Source: JANPLN01 sp043757265 (GTDB lineage: Bacteria > Bdellovibrionota > Bdellovibrionia > Bdellovibrionales > JAGQZY01). From it: 64,000 nt of DNA. The notes beneath the pieces are model-generated. The model was given only the letters and a program-made list of their open reading frames with translations, ran no database searches and was not told the origin of the DNA. This document shows, in pieces, positions 43,921 to 52,232 of the stretch (position 1 is the stretch's first letter; every line of letters begins with the position of its first letter). The position numbers were made by a program, and so were the translations under genes. The stretch is from the NCBI GenBank assembly GCA_043757265.1, contig JAYUQP010000091.1, positions 114,732-178,731 on the forward strand. Reading direction: 5' to 3'.

Positions 43921-45237
43921 TTGTCTGTGGAAGATACATATTGCCCCATACCCTGGATTTTTCAAGCCGTCCGTTCTAATGGAGATATGCGTGTTTGTTG
44001 CCAAGCCAATATTAGCAAATCCCAGGGTCTGCTAAGAAAAGAGAGCGGCGAATGTTACAACGCCTCTGAGGGAGACCTTGTTAGCCCTCGCAATAGTTCC
44101 CTGATTCGAGAGATACGTGTCGATATGATGAACGGACGTTGGAATTCAGCGTGTGAGAGGTGCCATCGTGAGGAAAAGGCGGGTCTTAGCTCTCGACGAA
44201 AATATGAAAGAGACCAATGGTCGTTAACAAAAAACGAGGCCATCAAGAAAACCCAATTGGATGGTTCCATTGATACAAAAGATATTACCGTTTCTTATTA
44301 TGATCTTAGATTTGGAAATCTATGTAATTTGAAATGTCGTATGTGCGGGCCCACAGATAGCTCCGCCTGGTACGAAGATTGGTACCAGCTTACCGGGTCT
44401 TTAGAATTTAAGGACACTTCTGGACCAGTTAAAATCACTCAGGCGGCTGGAAATTTCTCCTCCCAAGCCTACGACTGGCACTTCAGCGATAAATTTTGGA
44501 CAAGCTTCGAAAAGCAACTCGACCAAATTCAACACGTTTACATGGCAGGTGGTGAGCCGCTTTTGATAAAAAGACATTATGATTTTTTAGCAAAGTGTGT
44601 AGAGCGCGGTTACGCCGCCCGTATGATTTTGGAATACAATACGAACTGCACAAAAATACCGGACCGTGCACTCGAACTGTGGAAATCTTTTAAAGAGGTA
44701 CGTATAGGTGCAAGCATTGACGGGTACGGATCCGTTGCCGAATATCAGCGCTACCCCAGTCGCTGGAATGAAGTGTACGCAAACTTGCAAAAACTAAATG
44801 CCCACGAAGGGTCCCTTCACCTTTGGATAGCGTACACCGTGACAGCCTATAATGTTGGACACATGCCAGAGTTTATGAAATGGAAGCTACAAGAGTCCGG
44901 GTTGAACCGCTTTAACGGGAGTGAGCGAAAGCCAATCATCACTTATCATATGGCACATAATCCCCAGCACCTTAACGTACGTGTTTTGCCCAAAGAATTA
45001 AAGAATCAATTTGGCACTCGATTTGATGACTTTGTGGACTGGGTAAAACAAGAAAAGCTTCCTACAAACTATTTAAAACAGGCAGAAAGCATTGCCAAAT
45101 CTATCAAGGAGTACATGCTAAACACTGACACTCATGCCGAACATTGGTCAGAATTTAAACGATACACCTCGGGGCTGGATAAAATAAGAAAGCAAAATAT
45201 TTCTGATTTGATGCCAGAGTTGAATTCTTTTTTGTAA
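43921..45237 (+). CDS. Twitch-domain radical SAM protein (B6)
   Basis: N-terminal module: YCPIPWIFQAV, MRVCCQANISK, ACERCHREEKAG. Core motif C135-NLK-C139-RM-C142 followed by GPTDSSAWYEDW, then YMAGGEPLLIKRHYDFL and SIDGYGSVAEYQRYPSRW. It is close to the minus-strand B7 (54355-55839): both share a 30-residue spacer, CC-AN, GPT/SPHDSS-W, ERGYA and NTN-C or NSNG. The start is TTG 43921 or GTG 43927, neither with a clear ribosome site. Begins a rightward run with C1 and A3. Confidence 0.85.
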   Translation: MSVEDTYCPIPWIFQAVRSNGDMRVCCQANISKSQGLLRKESGECYNASEGDLVSPRNSSLIREIRVDMMNGRWNSACERCHREEKAGLSSRRKYERDQWSLTKNEAIKKTQLDGSIDTKDITVSYYDLRFGNLCNLKCRMCGPTDSSAWYEDWYQLTGSLEFKDTSGPVKITQAAGNFSSQAYDWHFSDKFWTSFEKQLDQIQHVYMAGGEPLLIKRHYDFLAKCVERGYAARMILEYNTNCTKIPDRALELWKSFKEVRIGASIDGYGSVAEYQRYPSRWNEVYANLQKLNAHEGSLHLWIAYTVTAYNVGHMPEFMKWKLQESGLNRFNGSERKPIITYHMAHNPQHLNVRVLPKELKNQFGTRFDDFVDWVKQEKLPTNYLKQAESIAKSIKEYMLNTDTHAEHWSEFKRYTSGLDKIRKQNISDLMPELNSFL

Positions 45238-45255
45238 AATAAAGGTAATAATTTT

Positions 45256-46419
45256 ATGTTAGAACCACAATCCAAGCCGCCACCGACAGGAATTTGGCAA
45301 AGCAGTTATGATTTTGTTTGTACCTGGGATTTGGGAAGACGCTGCAATTTAGACTGTACCTACTGTCCTCCACATCGTCATAATAACTGGTCAACACATG
45401 CTGAACTAGAAGATTTGAAAAACACGGCCCGACTCCCGATACAGTACGCACGCAGACTCCGTGAATATTCGCGCGGGCAAATTGCGACCCAAGTTAGTTT
45501 CACTGGTGGCGAACCAACGATGAATCCTGCATTTCTACCGCTCTGTACTTACATCAAAACGCAAGACCCTCTGCTAGAGGTTGGATTGACTACAAATGGT
45601 CTCATGAGTAAAACTGTTCTCGATGATCTTCTCCCTGTCTTGGATCACATGACTATCAGTTTGCACTTCGAAGCTAGCGCAGGCGCCAAAACGAAAATAA
45701 TCGAAAACATTTATGGCATCGACAGACACTTTCGTGCGGGGCTGATAAAAAATTACTCGGTTAACGTTATGGTACACGCCAACCAAGAATATTTTATTGA
45801 GTGTACAAAACTTGTTTCGGATTTCCTAACAAATGGGATTCGATACAGCTTAAGATTTATCGGCGAGCATCCAGGAGACCCTGCAGCCCATTTGTATAGC
45901 CAACAACAAATAGATTATATCAAATCAAACGGTGTTAGGAGCTTATCGCAAACGGGAAGTAAAGAGCCCGAGGCGAAGGTTCCTGGGCATCATGCTGGTC
46001 GAGTCTGCTGTGGGGGCCGTTCTTTCAAAGAAATTCATACCGAAGACGGACAGCCGGAAGATACAGGAACTATCCTCGCACAAGCAGACACAAAGAGGCT
46101 ATCTTTTAGAAAGTTTAAGGGCTGGTTTTGCCTGGTAAATTTATTTTTTTTACACATTCACCACGAGGAAAAGAAAATTTACTATCACCAAACTTGCAAA
46201 GCGCGCCCCCAAGGCGGACGCGGACCTATCGGGTCGACTGAAAATATCGACGAGATTCTGAACGAACTCGAAGAAAACTTCAAAAGTAAAAAATTGCGGC
46301 CGGTGATTTGCCCCAACGAAGTGTGCAACTGCGGACTGTGTATCACAAAATCAAAGAACCCGCAGATGTTGCAAAAGTTTTTAACGAACACTTTCAATGA
46401 CTTTCAATTAAACGCATGA
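45256..46419 (+). CDS. Radical SAM protein of the third type (C1)
   Basis: Core motif C30-NLD-C34-TY-C37 followed by PPHRHNNWSTHAE, and SFTGGEPTMNPAFL. No N-terminal twitch module. The middle has a distinctive insert (GHHAGRVCCGGRSFKEI), then FRKFKGWFCLVNLFFLHIHHEEKKIYYHQTC and a Cys-rich tail ICPNEVCNCGLC. The layout matches the product of 48749-49894 (FNQFKGWECSAGYR, SYSCND). The start has an AAAGGTAAT site. The stop overlaps the next radical SAM gene (ATGA). Confidence 0.83.
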   Translation: MLEPQSKPPPTGIWQSSYDFVCTWDLGRRCNLDCTYCPPHRHNNWSTHAELEDLKNTARLPIQYARRLREYSRGQIATQVSFTGGEPTMNPAFLPLCTYIKTQDPLLEVGLTTNGLMSKTVLDDLLPVLDHMTISLHFEASAGAKTKIIENIYGIDRHFRAGLIKNYSVNVMVHANQEYFIECTKLVSDFLTNGIRYSLRFIGEHPGDPAAHLYSQQQIDYIKSNGVRSLSQTGSKEPEAKVPGHHAGRVCCGGRSFKEIHTEDGQPEDTGTILAQADTKRLSFRKFKGWFCLVNLFFLHIHHEEKKIYYHQTCKARPQGGRGPIGSTENIDEILNELEENFKSKKLRPVICPNEVCNCGLCITKSKNPQMLQKFLTNTFNDFQLNA

Positions 46420-47495
46420 ATTATTCTTACGTCGCTAGCGCACATTCCATTCAAATCGAAATATCAACAAAGTGCAACGCCCAATGTCCAGCATGTATTC
46501 GAACTGATTCGAGATCTCTAAGTCACACACAAGAAGTTATTCCGCAAAACAAAGAAATGCCGATCGAAAAGATAACCGAAATTTTCTCTTCACAATTTGC
46601 TCAGAAACTAAAAACAATAGAGTTTTGTGGAACGATGGATGAACCATTGATGCATTCTAATTTTTTTGAAATTCTCGATGAAATTTACCGTCTCCATTCA
46701 AAAGTTAGCGTGTCGATACATACAAATGCTGGCCTCAGGAATGAGGAGTTTTTCACGGAGCTTGCAAAAAAGTTGCAAAGGTTTGGCGAAGGCTCCTGCG
46801 TTAAATTTAGCATTGATGGTTTAGAAGACACAAATTTCATTTACCGATACGGAGTAAAGTGGGATCGGGTCTATAACAATTTAATAGCTTTTATAAATGC
46901 TGGTGGAAAAGCCGAATGGCAGATGCTTATTTTCCCCTGGAACCAACATCAGGTAGCCTTAGCGAAACAAATGGCCCAGGATTTAGGGTGTGTTGCCTTT
47001 AAAGCCAGACCCGACCGAACGATGAGCTCCGCCTGGGGATTAGAAAAAATTTTGAAAATGAGAGCTGAAAAAGTGGCTCCAAATCGCGGACTTCGCGCAG
47101 GAGATCCTGCGGCCATGCTACTCATTGATCAACGGATGAGTGATCCGGTAGATTGCGTTTACAGGGATATTCGACAAATGATTTTTATTTCTTGGGACGC
47201 TCAAGTCTGGCCCTGTTGCTTTTGGACAAATATCCGTTATGAGAATGCTCTCAAAAAACAACGTCTGCAGGAGACTGTCTTCGCAATGTTTGGCAGCTCG
47301 TTTAACTCATTAGATGACCACACACTAGATGAAATATTAGCCCATTCGTTTTTTACTAAAGATCTGGTAAAAAGCTGGAGTGATGGATCGCAGTTGAAGT
47401 GGCGTTGCGTGGATAAATGTTCAAAGGCTCGAGTGCGGGCGGGTGATGGTAAACCAGACGACAAAAAACCTTACGAGTTTGTGGAGTTTTCGTAA
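46416..47495 (+). CDS. Radical SAM protein, short type with SPASM-like tail (A3)
   Basis: Core motif C20-NAQ-C24-PA-C27, then FCGTMDEPLMHSNFF in the place of GGEP, SIDGLEDTNFIYRYG, MLIFPWNQHQVALA, WPCCFW and tail CVDKCSKARV. Closest to A1 at 27156-28214. Paired with C1 by a 4-nt overlap, a layout repeated by C2 and A4 further right. The stop lies five bases from the end of the convergent HTTM-like gene. Confidence 0.85.
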   Translation: MNYSYVASAHSIQIEISTKCNAQCPACIRTDSRSLSHTQEVIPQNKEMPIEKITEIFSSQFAQKLKTIEFCGTMDEPLMHSNFFEILDEIYRLHSKVSVSIHTNAGLRNEEFFTELAKKLQRFGEGSCVKFSIDGLEDTNFIYRYGVKWDRVYNNLIAFINAGGKAEWQMLIFPWNQHQVALAKQMAQDLGCVAFKARPDRTMSSAWGLEKILKMRAEKVAPNRGLRAGDPAAMLLIDQRMSDPVDCVYRDIRQMIFISWDAQVWPCCFWTNIRYENALKKQRLQETVFAMFGSSFNSLDDHTLDEILAHSFFTKDLVKSWSDGSQLKWRCVDKCSKARVRAGDGKPDDKKPYEFVEFS

Positions 47496-47499
47496 GATT

Positions 47500-48288
47500 T
47501 TATTGTTTTTCGATGTTCCGTTCCGCTTCCAAAAAAAATTCAGTTCCAACAACTAAAAACAACAGACCTAAAATCGTTTGTATAAACCAAATTCCTAAAG
47601 TTAAACCTGTAGTGATGTGAAAGCCGACAGCCATGAATCCCCAAAACTTGAAGTTTTTTTGCTGCAAGATTGGCACGATAGTCGCCAGTTGAAATCCCAC
47701 CACTAGTAGCAACCCATAGCCGCCGATTTTTGGATACTGATAGAGAAGAGTGTTTACCAGCCAAGGGTGAATATAATTTCCCTCGGCTAGCGCATAGGTG
47801 ATTTGTTCAGCGGCATTTAAATGCAGATCTTGTGAAAAAAGCGGCCCACGAATCTTCCATAATCCGGAGAAAAAATAGGGGCACAGTGAAAAACTCTGCA
47901 TCAGTCGCACGTAAAATAAGTTGCTTGTAAGTTTTAATGGGTTTTGATTCTTTAATAGCGAAAAAAATATCGCCGCAATAATCCAAATGTGGATATTATG
48001 ATTTATTTTTCCAAAAGAAAAATTCATCGAAAAAAAAAGAAAAATAGTGAACATGGAAAAAATTCGCAGCGCTCGAACAGGGTAAAGAAACGTTGATATG
48101 AGGGTGGCAAGCGTTACAAAAAAAACAATGGGGTAAACAATCTCGTGATTCAGAGGCAACCAGGACAACGGGCGAGCGAAGGCCACATAACTCGGGTTTG
48201 GAATATGAAGCTGCAGAAAAAACCAAGAATTTTCAAAAACTAAAGAGCAGACACATAGGTAGTACAGTCTACAAAAAAGTTGAGTCAT
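47500..48288 (-). CDS. HTTM-like (vitamin-K-carboxylase-related) membrane protein
   Basis: 262 aa with about seven hydrophobic segments. The layout (HEIVYPIVFFVTLATLIS, NHNIHIWIIAAIFFSLL, FSGLWKIRGPLFSQD, and GFHITTGLTLGIWFIQTI) resembles HTTM proteins related to gamma-carboxylases. No reaction is established for bacterial members. Its start overlaps the preceding 132-aa gene by 4 nt (ATGA), suggesting the two work together. Confidence 0.5.
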   Translation of the reverse strand: MTQLFCRLYYLCVCSLVFENSWFFLQLHIPNPSYVAFARPLSWLPLNHEIVYPIVFFVTLATLISTFLYPVRALRIFSMFTIFLFFSMNFSFGKINHNIHIWIIAAIFFSLLKNQNPLKLTSNLFYVRLMQSFSLCPYFFSGLWKIRGPLFSQDLHLNAAEQITYALAEGNYIHPWLVNTLLYQYPKIGGYGLLLVVGFQLATIVPILQQKNFKFWGFMAVGFHITTGLTLGIWFIQTILGLLFLVVGTEFFLEAERNIEKQ

Positions 48289-48683
48289 AGTGTTGTCAGA
48301 GCCACAGGAAGAGGCTTTTTTAATATAAAGTGCTCGTAAAGAGATCCCGATAAGGTAGCAAGCTGAACGTCATTACAGTGGCAGAGATTTTGAATTTGTT
48401 TTAAATGGAAGGTTTTAATCAATTGGGGTTGGTTTTTTTGTAGTGCCGAAAAAAGTCTGATTTTATCAATTTGGCCATCGGACATCAGCTGCTGATGGTC
48501 GCGTACCAAATAAGTCGCGCCTTGATCCCAAGTGATATCATAAACCTGAGTTTTGATTCCTCCGCCAAAAAGATTCCAGGCCGAAAGAAACAGAAAGTCC
48601 TTTCCATCATTCCACTGTGGTAAGCAAAAATGAGCGACTGTGGTGTAGAGCGCGATGATAATGAGCGTGGTGACTTTTGGCAT
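48285..48683 (-). CDS. Small exported or membrane-anchored protein (132 aa)
   Basis: Not recognised. The N-terminus (MPKVTTLIIIALYTTVAHF) is a signal or anchor segment; the mature part has a CHC motif (NLCHCNDVQLATL) and several His. It is translationally coupled to the HTTM-like gene after it by ATGA overlap and is divergent from the radical SAM gene at 48749, 65 bases away. A soluble periplasmic partner of the membrane protein is a reasonable guess. Confidence 0.55.
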   Translation of the reverse strand: MPKVTTLIIIALYTTVAHFCLPQWNDGKDFLFLSAWNLFGGGIKTQVYDITWDQGATYLVRDHQQLMSDGQIDKIRLFSALQKNQPQLIKTFHLKQIQNLCHCNDVQLATLSGSLYEHFILKKPLPVALTTL

Positions 48684-48748
48684 AGATTACTCTCTGCGTC
48701 TAGTTTGCCATGATTGAATAATTTTTGTCCATTGGTATAGGTAAAATA

Positions 48749-49894
48749 ATGGCAAATTACTGGTCCTCCTACGATTTCACTAAAATCCCATTTCAAGATA
48801 TTGAGTCCGTAGGGCAGAGGACTTTATTGTACCGCGATTTGTTTTGTGTGAGTTGGCTCTTGGGACGGTTTTGCAATTATCGCTGCTCCTATTGTTGGCC
48901 TTACGCCAGATCTGATAAAAAGGATCATCGTTCTACCGAGTTAGTTTTAAAAACTCTCAGTGAAATCAAACGACAGGCGCGTGAAAGAAATTTTAATTCA
49001 TTTCATTTTTCGTTTAGTGGAGGTGAGCCGACAATGCACCCTGGATACCTGGAAATACTTCAGAATTATTCTTCGGATCAGAAAAATTGCAATTACCAAT
49101 CACTGCACATGACGAGCAATATTAGCGCGGGTCTTGGATGGTTTAAAAAATATGCCGAGACCACCAAAAACATCAACCGAGTGAGCGTGACGGCAAGCTA
49201 CCACAAAGAGTTTACAACAAAGGAACCTTTTGCTGAAAAATTGGTTTTTCTTCAGGAACAGGACATCAATGTCACAATCAACATGGTGATGGTTCCAGAG
49301 AGATTTGAACTTCTATGGGCGGAAGCGCTTTATTTTCACGAGCAGGGTATCAATGTGACACTCAAACCCCAGAGCAACCCGACGGCAACGGCGGTTGTCG
49401 AAGGCTATACAGACGACATGCTGAAGCGCCTGCGGAATGGTATGCCGCAAAGGGATTACACGGCGAAGCGCCTCGAAAGCAGTTCAAAATTATCTTTGCG
49501 CCCCAAACCACGTTTTGCACCCTTACAGGAAAAGGACACCTCAGGCGAAGATGTGCCTCAGATCATGCAAGTTGAGTTCAACGATAACAAAGGTAAGAAA
49601 TGGTTTATGGATCAAGCAGAGCGATTTAATGCCTTTAATTTTAACCAATTCAAAGGCTGGGAATGCAGTGCGGGCTATCGAAGTATAATCATTCGTGAAC
49701 CGGACGGTGCGATTAAGAGAAGTTACAGCTGTAATGACAAACCACTTGGTTTTATCGAGAGTGGATTTGAATTATTTCCCAAGGCTTTGCCATGTATTAC
49801 ACAGAGTTGTGTAAGCAGCGCGGATAGCAAAATCCCGAAGCGCAAAGCGGGATCGCAATGGCCGCTATGGCCCGGGGATACACCGAGTGTATAA
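48749..49894 (+). CDS. Radical SAM protein of the third type (C2)
   Basis: Core motif C42-NYR-C46-SY-C49 followed by WPYARSDKKDHRS, then SFSGGEPTMHPGYL and VTASYHKEFTTKE. The C-terminal part has FNQFKGWECSAGYRSIIIREPDGAIKRSYSCND and a Cys pair near the end (PCITQSCVSS). Related to C1. I start at ATG 48749 (MANYWSSYDF) instead of TTG 48725. It overlaps the following A4 gene by 8 nt, the same C-then-A order as C1-A3. Confidence 0.83.
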   Translation: MANYWSSYDFTKIPFQDIESVGQRTLLYRDLFCVSWLLGRFCNYRCSYCWPYARSDKKDHRSTELVLKTLSEIKRQARERNFNSFHFSFSGGEPTMHPGYLEILQNYSSDQKNCNYQSLHMTSNISAGLGWFKKYAETTKNINRVSVTASYHKEFTTKEPFAEKLVFLQEQDINVTINMVMVPERFELLWAEALYFHEQGINVTLKPQSNPTATAVVEGYTDDMLKRLRNGMPQRDYTAKRLESSSKLSLRPKPRFAPLQEKDTSGEDVPQIMQVEFNDNKGKKWFMDQAERFNAFNFNQFKGWECSAGYRSIIIREPDGAIKRSYSCNDKPLGFIESGFELFPKALPCITQSCVSSADSKIPKRKAGSQWPLWPGDTPSV

Positions 49895-50963
49895 GGCGCA
49901 AGATATCCGAGTGGTGCACTTGGAAATCACGAGCAAGTGCAATGCCTCATGCCCGATGTGTTTGCGCAACGTCTGCGGTGGGCAGGTGAATCCGCAGCTT
50001 CCTTTGACAGAGCTTTCGCTCTCCGACATCCAAAAAATTTTTCCAGTGGATTTTGTGCAACAACTTGAAAGGATTCTATACTGTGGAAATTATGGCGATC
50101 CAGTTGCTGCAAAAGACACTCTCGAGTCACTCAAATACTTCAAAAGCATAAATCCAAACATTCAAATTTCCCTGTTTTCAAATGCCTCTGCCCGCCCAGC
50201 AACATGGTGGATAGAAGTTGCTGCCTTAACCAAAGACGCACATTTTGCCATTGATGGGTTGGCAGATACCAACCACATTTATCGGCGCGGTACGCAGTTT
50301 GATGTGATAATGCGAAACGCGCAGGCGTTTATCGAGGCAGGCGGAAGAGCTATTTGGGATTTTATTGTTTTTAAGCACAATGAGCATCAGATTGAAGAGG
50401 CTCAAGCGCTTGCCAAGAAAATGGGTTTTTACAAATTCAATTTGAAAAAAACTGGACGTTTTTTTAGTAACACGAAATCAGAAGTTAAGTCTCGGCAAGC
50501 CGTTTTCGATATCCAGGGCGAAGTCGAGTATTATTTAGAAATGCCAGTGGATCCAAAATACCACAACGGCGCCCTCGCCAATGAAGAGGCTCTGGTGCAA
50601 AAATATGGGCATCTTGAAAAATATTTGGATCAAACTCATGTTGAGTGCAAAGTAGACGCAGAGAGAAGTGTTTACGTTTCCGCTGAAGGTTTTATCTTTC
50701 CTTGTTGTTGGACAGCTAATCAATTGTATCCTTGGTATTTAGAGCCTCGCTCATCACAGATGTGGTCCTTGATTAACACTTTACCGGAAAAAGAAAAGTC
50801 TATTTCAGCCAGAAATCAGTCCATTCAATCAATTGTAGAGAGTGCTTTTTTTGACAAAATTGAAAAGAGTTGGAAGCTTCCATCAACCAAGCTTGGAAAA
50901 CTTAAACCCTGTGCAAAAACTTGTGGAAAAGAGTTTGATCCGTTTCGCGAGCAGTTTAAGTGA
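49887..50963 (+). CDS. Radical SAM protein, short type with SPASM-like tail (A4)
   Basis: Core motif C18-NAS-C22-PM-C25, then YCGNYGDPVAAK in the place of GGEP, FAIDGLADTNHIYRRG, FIVFKHNEHQIEEA, FPCCWTANQL and a tail CAKTCGKEFDP. Most like A2 at 29077-30111. The start is GTG within the C2 3' end. The stop overlaps the SGNH-like gene (GTGA), so the C2-A4-SGNH genes form a single coupled unit. Confidence 0.85.
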   Translation: MYKAQDIRVVHLEITSKCNASCPMCLRNVCGGQVNPQLPLTELSLSDIQKIFPVDFVQQLERILYCGNYGDPVAAKDTLESLKYFKSINPNIQISLFSNASARPATWWIEVAALTKDAHFAIDGLADTNHIYRRGTQFDVIMRNAQAFIEAGGRAIWDFIVFKHNEHQIEEAQALAKKMGFYKFNLKKTGRFFSNTKSEVKSRQAVFDIQGEVEYYLEMPVDPKYHNGALANEEALVQKYGHLEKYLDQTHVECKVDAERSVYVSAEGFIFPCCWTANQLYPWYLEPRSSQMWSLINTLPEKEKSISARNQSIQSIVESAFFDKIEKSWKLPSTKLGKLKPCAKTCGKEFDPFREQFK

Positions 50964-52153
50964 AGCTGAATGCTTCCACAAAAATCAGTTTCTCAATTTT
51001 TGTGGTCTTGTTTTCTTTGGGAACATTGTTCACAATTTTAGAGATTTTTGCGAGGATGAATGACCATCCGTTTGGTTGGTTTTTGCAAAACGCACAAAAC
51101 GTAGAGCTCTCTGAAATCCAAAAGTACGGCCTCATTGTTACGAAATTAAATATTCCCATACCCAACAAAAGTTTTGATGCTTTCAATTCGAAAAGGTCGC
51201 AGAGAACTTTCGACTTCTTCACTACTTTGCAATCAGGGTATCGCGTTCACAAAAAATCTTTTTCAGGATTACAGACCTCTAGACTCATCGACAGCAGTAT
51301 TGAAGTTTATAATGTGAAATCAAATTTCGACCAGTATGGTCGACGAAGTACGACGTCTTCTCCGAAAGAAAGCTCTTTACACATCTTTCTAGTGGGTTGT
51401 TCATTCACTTTTGGCGAAGGATTAGAAGACAATCAAACCTTGTCCTCTCAGCTGCAAAAAATCGATCAAGATTCCAGCTACTTCAATTTAGGAAGGATGG
51501 GTGGGTCTGTTGTTGACGTTGTTGTTTCTCAAGAAGCAACAGATGTTTGGGAGGGTGTTAGTCCATTAGAAGGCGTAGTCCTGTTTAATTTTTCTGCAGT
51601 TGATCATGTTCCACGCTTTTTAGGCACCATCAGAACCGTTGGTGCTTGGAATGAGGAGGGGGGGTTTCTAAAAAAAGAGAAGCATATTTTTAAATTTGGC
51701 GGAATTTATCGTTTTCACCGGCCAATTTGGACCCAACTGCGTAAAGCACTTGATAGATCAGAATTCTTAAGAGCCATTGCATTTGACTGGCCACCAGTTG
51801 ATGACGCGGCTTTTGAAGAATATGCTTTAGCGATAAAGCAGGTAAAAGACGCTTATCTTAAAAAGTTTGAATCACAAAATAAATTTATCGTTTTCTTTCG
51901 ACCGGGGGAAGCTCAAGCTTCGCGAATTATTCCCTATCTTGAAAAATACAGAATTCTTTATTTAGATTACTCTAAATTGAAGTTTTCAAGGTTTGCCAAT
52001 AAGCCGTTAAAAATACCTTACGATGGGCACCCATCTGCAGAATACAACCGTCTATTAGCAATGCAGCTGCATAACGATTTACTAAAAAATTGTATATATA
52101 AAGGGCGAAACGGCTGTTCCACTGCCAAGGTACAAAAGGGCCGAGATAAATGA
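50960..52153 (+). CDS. Membrane-anchored SGNH-hydrolase-like protein
   Basis: One N-terminal transmembrane anchor (residues 9-31) and a large outer domain. LVGCSFTFGEGLEDNQT carries the GDS-like nucleophile (S148), YFNLGRMGGS resembles the block II oxyanion glycine, and DGHPSAEYNRLLA near residue 354 holds the catalytic Asp and His. SGNH proteins of this type add or remove acyl groups on extracellular glycans. It starts inside the A4 stop. The last 72 bases overlap the DUF5989-like gene on the other strand. Genes like this often neighbour SxtJ-type carbamoyltransferase loci. Confidence 0.68.
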   Translation: MKLNASTKISFSIFVVLFSLGTLFTILEIFARMNDHPFGWFLQNAQNVELSEIQKYGLIVTKLNIPIPNKSFDAFNSKRSQRTFDFFTTLQSGYRVHKKSFSGLQTSRLIDSSIEVYNVKSNFDQYGRRSTTSSPKESSLHIFLVGCSFTFGEGLEDNQTLSSQLQKIDQDSSYFNLGRMGGSVVDVVVSQEATDVWEGVSPLEGVVLFNFSAVDHVPRFLGTIRTVGAWNEEGGFLKKEKHIFKFGGIYRFHRPIWTQLRKALDRSEFLRAIAFDWPPVDDAAFEEYALAIKQVKDAYLKKFESQNKFIVFFRPGEAQASRIIPYLEKYRILYLDYSKLKFSRFANKPLKIPYDGHPSAEYNRLLAMQLHNDLLKNCIYKGRNGCSTAKVQKGRDK

Positions 52154-52231
52154 GATGACCACAAAAAATGGAAGCAGCCACCATTTTTTATTTTCTGCAG
52201 CAAATTGAATGAGTTCAATGAATGTGCGCAT
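52082..52231 (-). CDS. DUF5989-like 49-aa membrane protein (hidden small gene)
   Basis: Found by reading the minus strand; too short for most gene calls. It begins MRTFIELIQFAAENKKWWLL, continues with one hydrophobic segment and ends GSGTAVSPFIYTIF. This pattern, including KKWWLLP and the F-I-Y-T-I-F end, matches the small DUF5989 proteins found next to SxtJ and carbamoyltransferase genes. The start lies one base after the carbamoyltransferase stop (TAAAATG). The 3' part overlaps the end of the SGNH-like gene on the opposite strand by 72 bases. Confidence 0.85.
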   Translation of the reverse strand: MRTFIELIQFAAENKKWWLLPFFVVISFISALLYLGSGTAVSPFIYTIF

Positions 52232-52232
52232 T

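Noticed and set aside
52018..52218. Minus-strand 66-codon frame over the end of the SGNH-like gene
   Set aside because: It shares the DNA with the DUF5989-like frame but in another phase; its sequence has no family features, whereas the 49-codon frame does.
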